Translations under genes and position numbers: made by a program | Source: an uncultured Clostridia bacterium | Lineage (GTDB): Bacteria; Bacillota; Clostridia; TANB77; CAG-508 | Length of the DNA stretch: 5,699 nucleotides | NCBI GenBank assembly: GCA_934179885.1 | Contig: CAKPQY010000057.1 | Span: 1 to 5,699 of the forward strand | Reading direction: 5' to 3' | The notes under the pieces: generated by a model | What the model saw: only the letters and a program-made list of their open reading frames with translations | What the model was told of the DNA's origin: nothing | The model's database searches: none | Part shown: positions 1 through 5,463 of the stretch, in pieces | How the letters are laid out: the number at the start of each line of letters is the position of its first letter | Position numbering within the stretch: the first letter of the stretch is position 1

Positions 1-1
1 C

Positions 2-52
2 AATAAAATATATAATTTCTATTTGAATAAAGTTGAGAAAGAGTCATGTTAA
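2..52 (+). CDS. Possible C-terminal tail of an upstream gene (partial)
   Basis: Of the three forward frames entering the window, only this one stays open for more than a few codons. It gives 16 codons ending in KVEKESC and a TAA stop at 50-52. A terminator-like palindrome begins 25 bp after that stop, which is the usual place for the end of a transcription unit. Sixteen codons are too few to recognise a family, and an open run this short can occur by chance, so this is only a candidate. Confidence 0.2.
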   Translation, partial: NKIYNFYLNKVEKESC

Positions 53-77
53 TGATAGCGAGAAATTACAATTTGCG

Positions 78-114
78 AAAAAAGATTAATAATTAAAAAA
101 TATTAATCTTTTTT
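78..114. terminator. Perfect 14-bp palindrome, likely bidirectional terminator
   Basis: The left arm (78-91, six A then GATTAATA) and right arm (101-114, TATTAATC then six T) are perfectly complementary around a 9-nt A-rich loop. An A-tract before and a T-tract after the stem is the layout of an intrinsic terminator working on either strand. The stem has a single G-C pair, so it would be weak by usual standards. It separates whatever lies upstream from the transporter promoter that starts about 5 bp later. A role as an AT-rich upstream activating element for that promoter is the main alternative. Confidence 0.5.
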
Positions 115-118
115 CTTA

Positions 119-136
119 ATGTCACTTACTTGTCAC
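119..136 (+). promoter_or_regulatory. Pho-box-like direct repeat, probable response-regulator operator
   Basis: Two copies of TGTCACT (120-126 and 131-137) are spaced exactly 11 bp apart, one DNA helical turn. Read as 7-4-7 units they are ATGTCAC, TTAC, TTGTCAC. This closely resembles the Escherichia coli Pho box (CTGTCAT-type 7-mers with a 4-bp spacer, about 10 bp upstream of the -10). Here 11 bp separate the box from a TATAAT, and the box occupies the place of the missing -35 hexamer. That geometry is the known mode of class II activation by OmpR/PhoB-family regulators. The regulator encoded at 3505-4158 is the obvious candidate, but this link is inferred. Confidence 0.6.
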
Positions 137-147
137 TCTGAATGTTT

Positions 148-153
148 TATAAT
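148..153 (+). promoter_or_regulatory. -10 box of the ABC transporter operon
   Basis: A perfect TATAAT lies 30 bp before the ATPase start. Transcription should begin near 160, giving a leader of about 24 nt that contains the ribosome binding site. The hexamers at 16-18 bp upstream (TTACTT, CTTACT, ACTTAC) are poor -35 matches, and TTGTCA at 130-135 is only 12 bp away. The promoter therefore looks activator-dependent, consistent with the direct repeat that covers the -35 region. Confidence 0.6.
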
Positions 154-171
154 AAAAATGTAATAGATGAA

Positions 172-177
172 AGGAGA
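172..177 (+). promoter_or_regulatory. Ribosome binding site fixing the ATPase start at 184
   Basis: AGGAGA, with the GGAG core at 173-176, ends seven bases before the ATG at 184. An in-frame ATG at 142 has no such site and lies upstream of the -10 box, so it would not be in the transcript made from this promoter. The start at 184 is therefore preferred. Confidence 0.8.
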
Positions 178-183
178 ATTTTT

Positions 184-855
184 ATGGAAATTTTAAGAGT
201 AGAAAATTTAAGCAAAATTTATGGAAAAGGGCAGACACAAGTAAAAGCATTAGACAATGTTTCATTTAAAGTAGATAAAGGAGAGTTTGTTGCAATAGTT
301 GGTGCGAGTGGAAGTGGAAAATCAACATTATTACATTTAATTGGCGGAGTAGATAGACCAACAAGTGGAAAAGTATTGATAGATGGAAAAGATATATATA
401 AGTACAATGATGATGAACTTGCTATATTTAGAAGAAGGCAAGTTGGGTTGATATATCAATTTTATAATTTAATTCCTATACTAAATGTAGAAGAAAATAT
501 TACATTACCATTAAGTTTAGACAATAGAGATATAAATAAACAAAAACTAGATGAATTAATAAAAGTTTTAGGGTTAGAGAGTAGAAGAAAACATTTACCA
601 AATGAATTATCTGGAGGGCAACAGCAAAGAACTTCAATAGGAAGAGCAATGATAACAAATCCTGCCATAATACTTGCAGATGAGCCAACAGGGAACTTAG
701 ACTCTAAAGCAAGTGATGAAATCGTAGCATTATTAAAGAAATCTAATAAAGATTACAAACAAACAATAGTAATGATAACTCACAATATGGAAATAGCAAA
801 ATGTGCTGATAGAATTATTAAAATAGAAGATGGAAAGATCGTTAAGGAGGTTTAG
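184..855 (+). CDS. ABC transporter ATPase, LolD/MacB/Bce type
   Basis: This 223-residue protein is a complete cytoplasmic nucleotide-binding subunit. It should dimerise and hydrolyse ATP to drive the permease encoded immediately downstream. Visible motifs are the Walker A GASGSGKST (40-48), Q-loop glutamine in LIYQFYNL (Q92), signature LSGGQQQR (142-149), Walker B IILADEP with catalytic E167 (162-168), D-loop GNLDS (170-174) and switch histidine H200. All catalytic residues are intact. The length, the LSGGQQQR signature and the short C-terminus ending in EDGKIVKEV are typical of the family that partners FtsX-type permeases. The start at 184 rather than 142 is set by the GGAG site and the promoter position. 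The permease ribosome binding site (AAGGAGG, 844-850) lies inside the last codons and only 2 bp separate the genes, so the two are translated from one message. The substrate cannot be told from the ATPase. Confidence 0.95.
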   Translation: MEILRVENLSKIYGKGQTQVKALDNVSFKVDKGEFVAIVGASGSGKSTLLHLIGGVDRPTSGKVLIDGKDIYKYNDDELAIFRRRQVGLIYQFYNLIPILNVEENITLPLSLDNRDINKQKLDELIKVLGLESRRKHLPNELSGGQQQRTSIGRAMITNPAIILADEPTGNLDSKASDEIVALLKKSNKDYKQTIVMITHNMEIAKCADRIIKIEDGKIVKEV

Positions 856-857
856 TA

Positions 858-3395
858 ATGAATATTCTTAACAAATTATCTATAAAGAATTTAAAATTAA
901 ATAAAAAGAGAACTATAAGTACGATAATTGGTATTGTATTATCTGTAGCTTTAATTTGTGCAGTAGCAACAATGGCTACAAGTTTTAGAGAAACATTATT
1001 ACAAGGTGCTATTAGTAAAAGAGGTTATTATCATATAAAACTATCAGACATTACAGAAAATGATATAAAAGATATAAAAAATAATAGAGATATAAAAGAT
1101 ATTAAGCAAATACAAGAAGTTGGGTATGCAGAACTAAAAACAAGTCAAAATAAAGATAAACCATATATACATCTATATTCTATGGAGAATAGCACATTTG
1201 AATTTTTAAAATTCAAACTAATAGAAGGAAATTTCCCAAAGAATGAAAATGAAATTATTATAAGTAAACACATTATAACAAATGGGAAAAGTGATATAAA
1301 AATAGGAGATACAATTACACTAGATGTAGGTAAGAGAATATCATCAGATAATATAGAACTAGATTCTTCATATCCATATAATAGTGAACATGAAAAAATA
1401 GAAGATAGTGAAAAACATACTTTTAAAGTTGTTGGAATGATAGAAAGACCAGATTATACCTTTGAAAATACTGGTGATCCTGGTTATACAATGATAACTA
1501 CAAATCTAAATAGAGGAAAGACAGAGGCATATTTATCATTAAAAGAACCAAAAGAGTATAAATCATCTATTTCAGAGCTATTAGGAGTAAAATATGATGA
1601 TCTAGATGTAATAGAAAAAAATGGTGGAGAAACAAAATATAATTATGAAATAAATAGTGAAATATTAAGATGGGAAGTATTTGCTTTTTCAGATTCAACA
1701 GTTAGAATGTTGTATTCAGTAATAGGAGTAGTAATATTTATTATTATATTTACAAGTGTATTTTGTATAAGAAATTCATTTGCAATATCAATAACAGAAA
1801 AAATAAAAATGTATGGAATGCTTTCAAGTGTCGGAGCAACAAGAAAACAAATAAAGAAAAATGTTATTTTTGAAGCAATGACATTAGGATTGATAGGAAT
1901 ACCATTAGGAATATTATCAGGGTTATTTGCAGATTTTGTACTATTGAAAATAGTAAATGTTTTATTAAGTGATGCACTAGTTGGATATGCAGATGGAATA
2001 GTATTTAAAGTTTCGATTATACCTATAATAATTTCTATTATATTAGGATTTATAACAATATATTTATCAGCAATTAGTTCAGCAAAAAAAGCAGCAAAAG
2101 TAAGCCCAATAGAACAATTAAGAAATTCAGATGAAATAAAAATAAAGAATAAAAAGCTAAAAACCCCAAAGATAATAGAAAAAGTATTTAAAACAGGAGG
2201 AGTTTTAGCATATAAAAATTTAAAAAGAAGTAAGAAAAAATATAGAACAACAGTAATATCAATAGCAGTTAGTGTTTTTATATTTATTACTATGAACGCA
2301 TTTATAACTAATATGTTTGACTTAACAGGACAATATTATGAGGATTATGACTATAATTTTATTGTTGTATCTTCGAAGTTTACTGATGAAGAAATAAATA
2401 AAATTGTAAAACAAGAAAGTGTTGAAAGTTATCATATTTTATATCAACCTAAAAGAATGTATGAAATAAGAGATTTAAGCAAAATTCATGAATATGGTAA
2501 AGAATTAATTACAGAAGAATTATCAGGAGAAAAATATTGTGGATTGTATTTGGTAGCATTAGATGAAGCCTCATTTAAAGAATATAGTAAAAAAATAGGT
2601 GTGAAATTTGAAGATGTAAAAGATACTGGGATTTTATGTGATGAATATAATGAGTATGATAAGGAAACAGGAGCAGTAGAACTAAAAAGATTATATAAAT
2701 ATGAAAAAGGAGATACAATAATTGGAGAATACGATAAAGAAGAACTTAAAATTAAAGTAGGAGATGTAAGCAAGATTAAACCTTATGGATTTGAAAGAGT
2801 TTTCTATGATGGTGGAGTTCTTGTTGTTAATAAAAATGAATTTAAAAATATTGATTTTTCAGACGATGTGACAATTACTATCCAATCTAATAATACTACT
2901 GAATTACAAACAGCTATAGAAGAAAAAGACAGTTCTTTAGGAATTGTGAATTTAGAAGATGTAGCAAAAGAAGAAAAGTCAATGATTTTAGTTACAAATA
3001 TTTTCTTATATGGATTTATTGCTGTTATTACTTTAATTGGTGTTACAAATATATTTAATACAATTACATCAAATATGGAATTAAGACAAAAAGAATTTGC
3101 GATGTTAAAAAGTATAGGAATGACAAAAAAAGAATTTAATAGAATGATTAATTTAGAAACACTATTTTATGGAACAAAATCCTTATTATATGGAATTATT
3201 TTAGGGTTACTTGGAACATTAGCAATGTATAAAGCATTTTCAGTAAAAATCGATGCAGGAATGTATATTCCTATAAAACCTATTATAATTTCTGTAATCT
3301 TTGTATTTATTTTAATATTTATTATAATGAGATATTCAATATCAAAAATAAATAAGCAAAATACAATAGAAACTATTAGAAAAGATAATATATAA
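858..3395 (+). CDS. ABC transporter permease with two FtsX-type halves
   Basis: This 845-residue membrane protein is the partner of the preceding ATPase. I read about eight membrane spans: 20-42, 284-306, 336-365, 384-408, 463-484, 709-735, 767-793 and 806-825. They frame two large extracytoplasmic domains at about 43-283 and 485-708. The halves are recognisable duplicates. Each opens with a basic stretch and a long first helix (KNLKLNKKRTISTI; KNLKRSKKKYRTTV). Each carries the conserved FtsX-domain loop (MYGMLSSVGATRKQIKK at 318-334; EFAMLKSIGMTKKEFNR at 746-762), and each ends in a basic segment (KVSPIEQLR; NTIETIRKDNI). This is the tandem MacB_PCD-FtsX layout, so a single chain probably supplies the whole membrane part. 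Related systems act as mechanotransmitters or extruders for lipoproteins, peptides, toxins or antibiotics. It is not the ten-span, single-domain BceB layout. The only cysteines outside the membrane, C561 and C594, both lie in the second external domain and could pair. Substrate unknown. Confidence 0.92.
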   Translation: MNILNKLSIKNLKLNKKRTISTIIGIVLSVALICAVATMATSFRETLLQGAISKRGYYHIKLSDITENDIKDIKNNRDIKDIKQIQEVGYAELKTSQNKDKPYIHLYSMENSTFEFLKFKLIEGNFPKNENEIIISKHIITNGKSDIKIGDTITLDVGKRISSDNIELDSSYPYNSEHEKIEDSEKHTFKVVGMIERPDYTFENTGDPGYTMITTNLNRGKTEAYLSLKEPKEYKSSISELLGVKYDDLDVIEKNGGETKYNYEINSEILRWEVFAFSDSTVRMLYSVIGVVIFIIIFTSVFCIRNSFAISITEKIKMYGMLSSVGATRKQIKKNVIFEAMTLGLIGIPLGILSGLFADFVLLKIVNVLLSDALVGYADGIVFKVSIIPIIISIILGFITIYLSAISSAKKAAKVSPIEQLRNSDEIKIKNKKLKTPKIIEKVFKTGGVLAYKNLKRSKKKYRTTVISIAVSVFIFITMNAFITNMFDLTGQYYEDYDYNFIVVSSKFTDEEINKIVKQESVESYHILYQPKRMYEIRDLSKIHEYGKELITEELSGEKYCGLYLVALDEASFKEYSKKIGVKFEDVKDTGILCDEYNEYDKETGAVELKRLYKYEKGDTIIGEYDKEELKIKVGDVSKIKPYGFERVFYDGGVLVVNKNEFKNIDFSDDVTITIQSNNTTELQTAIEEKDSSLGIVNLEDVAKEEKSMILVTNIFLYGFIAVITLIGVTNIFNTITSNMELRQKEFAMLKSIGMTKKEFNRMINLETLFYGTKSLLYGIILGLLGTLAMYKAFSVKIDAGMYIPIKPIIISVIFVFILIFIIMRYSISKINKQNTIETIRKDNI
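1062..1102 (+). repeat. In-frame 27-bp-spaced direct repeat within the permease
   Basis: The 14-mer GATATAAAAGATAT occurs at 1062-1075 and again at 1089-1102, exactly nine codons apart. It encodes DIKDI twice (residues 69-73 and 78-82) in the first external domain. It may be a small tandem duplication or simply charged helical sequence written in AT-rich codons. Confidence 0.45.
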
Positions 3396-3401
3396 TCATA
3401 G

Positions 3402-3408
3402 GGAGGTG
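3402..3408 (+). promoter_or_regulatory. Orphan Shine-Dalgarno sequence without a usable start
   Basis: GGAGGTG, a seven-base match to the anti-Shine-Dalgarno sequence, lies 7 bp after the permease stop. No ATG, GTG or TTG follows at normal spacing. The next ATG (3435) is 26 bases away and opens only an eight-codon frame. It may be a remnant of a lost gene start, a ribosome standby site, or part of a regulatory leader. Confidence 0.4.
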
Positions 3409-3413
3409 GAAAT

Positions 3414-3455
3414 TAAGTTAGCTGTTAGCAAAGAATGAACCATGCAGCTAACTTA
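3414..3455. repeat. 11-bp perfect inverted repeat in the permease-regulator gap
   Basis: TAAGTTAGCTG (3414-3424) and CAGCTAACTTA (3445-3455) are perfect complements around a 20-nt spacer, with one possible extra T-G pair inside. No T-run follows, so this is not an ordinary intrinsic terminator. It ends 3 bp before the -35 box of the downstream promoter, which makes an operator or a transcript-processing or stabilising hairpin at the end of the transporter message the likelier roles. The left arm also contains GTTAGC twice, 7 bp apart (3417-3422 and 3424-3429). Confidence 0.6.
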
Positions 3456-3457
3456 TG

Positions 3458-3486
3458 TTGAAACCTTCTTAAATTTATTGTATAAT
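3458..3486 (+). promoter_or_regulatory. Sigma-A-type promoter for the two-component genes
   Basis: TTGAAA (3458-3463) and a perfect TATAAT (3481-3486) are separated by the ideal 17 bp. This predicts transcription starting near 3492-3494, right at the GGAGG of the regulator gene, so the leader would be only about 12 nt. Unlike the transporter promoter, it has a full -35 and no TGTCAC repeat, so it looks constitutive. A chance match in AT-rich DNA is possible, but both hexamers and the spacing fit and it sits in the longest gap between the complete genes. Confidence 0.6.
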
Positions 3487-3492
3487 AAGCTC

Positions 3493-3497
3493 GGAGG
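3493..3497 (+). promoter_or_regulatory. Ribosome binding site fixing the regulator start at 3505
   Basis: GGAGG lies seven bases before the ATG at 3505. It is only one base from the ATG at 3499, which is too close. An earlier in-frame ATG at 3442 has no ribosome binding site and lies upstream of the predicted promoter, and the 21 residues it would add do not belong to a receiver domain. Confidence 0.75.
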
Positions 3498-3504
3498 AAT
3501 GAAC

Positions 3505-4158
3505 ATGCAAATATTATTAGTGGAAGACGATGAGCTAATAGCAAAAGGCTTAACATATTCATTTAAGCAAAATGGATATAATTTAGTTCATAAAACAAAT
3601 ATTAAAGATACTAGCAATTTTCTACAAAATGAGAAAGTCGAATTTATAATATTAGATATTTCTTTACCAGATGGAAACGGTTTAGATTTATATAACAATA
3701 TAATAAAAAAATTAAATATACCCACAATATTTCTAACTGCAAAAGATGATGAAGAAACAATAGTAAAAGGTTTAGAACTAGGAGCAGAGGATTATATTAC
3801 AAAGCCTTTTTCTACGAAAGAATTAATTGTAAGAATGAAAAAGATTATTTTGAGAACAAAGAAAAATCAAATTATAGAAATAAAAGATATTAAATTTGAT
3901 ATAGATAAAATGGTAGTATATCGAAATCAAGAAAAAATAGAATTTACAAGTTTAGAAATAAAAATATTACATCTACTATTTATGAACCTAAACAAAGTTG
4001 TAACAAGAAATGAAATTATAGATAAGATCTGGGAATGGACAGGAAATGATGTGAATGACAATACAGTAACTGTATATCTAAAAAGGATAAGAGAAAAGTT
4101 GAAAACAGATATTATAATAACTATAAAGGGAATAGGATATAGGGTAGATAGAAAATGA
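3505..4158 (+). CDS. OmpR/PhoB-family response regulator
   Basis: This 217-residue cytoplasmic DNA-binding regulator is presumably phosphorylated by the kinase encoded next to it. The receiver domain (1-117) starts directly with MQILLVEDDE. It has acidic residues D8 and D9, phosphoacceptor D51 in ILDISLPDGNG, T78, and K100 in the YITKPF motif, so the active site is complete. A winged-helix domain (about 121-217) follows, with transactivation-loop tryptophans W176 and W178, recognition helix NDNTVTVYLKRIREKL (184-199) and wing IKGIGYRV (207-214). The recognition helix aligns well in pattern with that of PhoB (TVDVHIRRLR), in keeping with the Pho-box-like repeat ahead of the transporter genes. 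The start at 3505 is chosen from the ribosome binding site and the domain boundary. The stop overlaps the kinase start by ATGA, so the two are translationally coupled. The proposed target is the transporter promoter near 119-153; this is inferred. Confidence 0.93.
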   Translation: MQILLVEDDELIAKGLTYSFKQNGYNLVHKTNIKDTSNFLQNEKVEFIILDISLPDGNGLDLYNNIIKKLNIPTIFLTAKDDEETIVKGLELGAEDYITKPFSTKELIVRMKKIILRTKKNQIIEIKDIKFDIDKMVVYRNQEKIEFTSLEIKILHLLFMNLNKVVTRNEIIDKIWEWTGNDVNDNTVTVYLKRIREKLKTDIIITIKGIGYRVDRK

Positions 4159-5369
4159 AAAATAAAATAAAATTGAAAAAATCAATAATAATCAGTATAG
4201 TTGTAATTTTAATTTGGTCAAGTATTTTTACATTATTTAATCTCTATCAGTATAGAGTTTATACAGATAATTTCAATAATAAAATAGATCAAATAGTAAC
4301 TAGAATAGCAAAAGATTATCCAGATATACAAAAAAGTGATGTAATAGAAATTTTGAATAGTAAAGAAAACACTAATGGTAATATCTTAAAAGAGTATGGA
4401 ATTGATTTGAAAAAAGAATCTATTGTAATGGAAAATGACAAATATTCTAATATGTTTACAATATTAAATGTAGGAATGCTTATATTACTTGGGCTCTCAT
4501 TGTTAATTGTTTTCTTAAAATATAATAAGTCAAAAGACAAAAAATTAAAAGAAATAACACAATATATAGAAGAAATAAACAGAAAAAATTATAAATTAAA
4601 TATTGATGATAATACAGAAGATGAGCTTTCAATATTAAAAAATGAAATATATAAAACAACTGTAATGCTAAAAGAACAAGCAGAAAATTCATTAAATGAT
4701 AAGGTGAACTTAAAAAACTCATTATCAGATATTTCACATCAGTTAAAGACACCACTAACATCAATAACAATTATGCTAGATAATATAATAGATAATCCAA
4801 ATATGGAAAATCAAACAAGAAATGAATTTATAAAAGATATTAAAAGAGAAATTACAAACATAAACTTTTTAGTACAAGCTTTATTAAAATTATCAAAGTT
4901 TGATACAAATACAATAAAATTCACAAACAAAGAGGAAAAAGTTATTGATATTTTAAATACAGCAATACAAAATGTATCAGTTTTATGCGATTTAAAGGAT
5001 ATTGAAATTGTAGTAACTGGAGATATAGAAAATACTATAAATTGTGATATAAGATGGCAAGTAGAGGCAATTTCTAATATATTGAAAAACTCTGTAGAAT
5101 ATTCTAATAATTCTAGTAAAATTCAAATTGTTTGTAACAAAAACAAAGTGTACTTAGAAATTAGAATTATTGATAATGGAAAAGGAATAAATAAAGAAGA
5201 TATAAAACATATTTTTGAAAGATTTTACAAAGGTAAAAATTCTTCGAGAGATAGTGTAGGGATTGGATTAGCATTAGCAAAAACAATAATAGAGCAGAAT
5301 AATGGTACAATTTCTGTAGAATCCGAAATAGGAAAAGGAACAATATTTATAATTAAATATTTTGAATAG
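4155..5369 (+). CDS. Membrane sensor histidine kinase
   Basis: This 404-residue protein is the cognate sensor of the preceding regulator, whose stop codon it overlaps as ATGA. Two membrane helices (about 9-30 and 102-122) enclose an external segment of roughly 70 residues that resembles no sensor fold I know. A charged, probably coiled linker (123-185) follows, without a clear HAMP match. The H-box SDISHQLKTPLTS (191-203) carries the phosphorylated H195. The ATPase domain (about 295-404) has an N-box around N308 and N312, a G1 box DNGKGI (340-345), an F-box IFERFYKG (353-360) and a G2 box GIGLALAK (369-376). All catalytic motifs are present and the protein ends at the usual place just after the last strand. 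The external loop is much longer than the few residues seen in BceS-type kinases, so it may sense a ligand itself rather than only through the transporter. Its start is supported by AGGG at 4141-4144 and by coupling to the regulator. Confidence 0.93.
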   Translation: MKNKIKLKKSIIISIVVILIWSSIFTLFNLYQYRVYTDNFNNKIDQIVTRIAKDYPDIQKSDVIEILNSKENTNGNILKEYGIDLKKESIVMENDKYSNMFTILNVGMLILLGLSLLIVFLKYNKSKDKKLKEITQYIEEINRKNYKLNIDDNTEDELSILKNEIYKTTVMLKEQAENSLNDKVNLKNSLSDISHQLKTPLTSITIMLDNIIDNPNMENQTRNEFIKDIKREITNINFLVQALLKLSKFDTNTIKFTNKEEKVIDILNTAIQNVSVLCDLKDIEIVVTGDIENTINCDIRWQVEAISNILKNSVEYSNNSSKIQIVCNKNKVYLEIRIIDNGKGINKEDIKHIFERFYKGKNSSRDSVGIGLALAKTIIEQNNGTISVESEIGKGTIFIIKYFE

Positions 5370-5377
5370 ATACAGGG

Positions 5378-5439
5378 CTACTAGAATTAAAAATAGATAA
5401 AACTATATTAAAATAGCAAAAAAAGTGGTATTTTAGTAG
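5378..5439. repeat. Imperfect inverted repeat between kinase and next gene
   Basis: CTACTAGAAT (5378-5387) can pair with ATTTTAGTAG (5430-5439) as ten pairs including one G-U, around a 42-nt loop. The loop is long and no T-run follows, so it is a poor terminator. Otherwise this 94-bp gap holds only the ribosome binding site of the next gene (AGAGGG, 5449-5454). I see no convincing promoter in it, so the next gene may be read through from the kinase. Confidence 0.25.
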
Positions 5440-5463
5440 AAATATAGAAGAGGGTAGATAAAA

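Noticed and set aside
11..16. TATAAT at the left edge as a -10 box
   Set aside because: Its -35 would lie outside the window, and such hexamers are common by chance in DNA this AT-rich.
23..60. TTGAAT and TTGAGA as -35 boxes for an upstream promoter
   Set aside because: No acceptable -10 hexamer stands 16-18 bp downstream of either.
142..183. Longer ATPase start at 142
   Set aside because: The ATG lies upstream of the -10 box and lacks a ribosome binding site. The 14 extra residues do not belong to the ABC ATPase fold.
219..407. Reverse-strand open frame of 62 codons inside the ATPase gene
   Set aside because: It lies wholly antisense to a clear ABC ATPase, has no ribosome binding site of note and no family pattern. 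The same applies to the reverse frames at 462-668 and 500-688.
2486..2773. Reverse-strand open frame of 95 codons inside the permease gene
   Set aside because: It is a serine- and tyrosine-rich mirror of AT-rich coding sequence, with no start context and no motif.
3435..3461. Eight-codon frame starting at ATG 3435 as a leader peptide
   Set aside because: It is 26 bases from the strong Shine-Dalgarno sequence and inside the inverted repeat; nothing supports translation.
3442..3504. Longer response-regulator start at 3442, or start at 3499
   Set aside because: The first lacks a ribosome binding site and precedes the promoter; the second is one base from the GGAGG. The receiver domain begins at 3505.
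4316..4770. Two overlapping reverse-strand open frames inside the kinase gene
   Set aside because: Hydrophobic leucine/phenylalanine-rich readings are expected from antisense of lysine/asparagine-rich AT-rich genes. The sense frame is an intact kinase.
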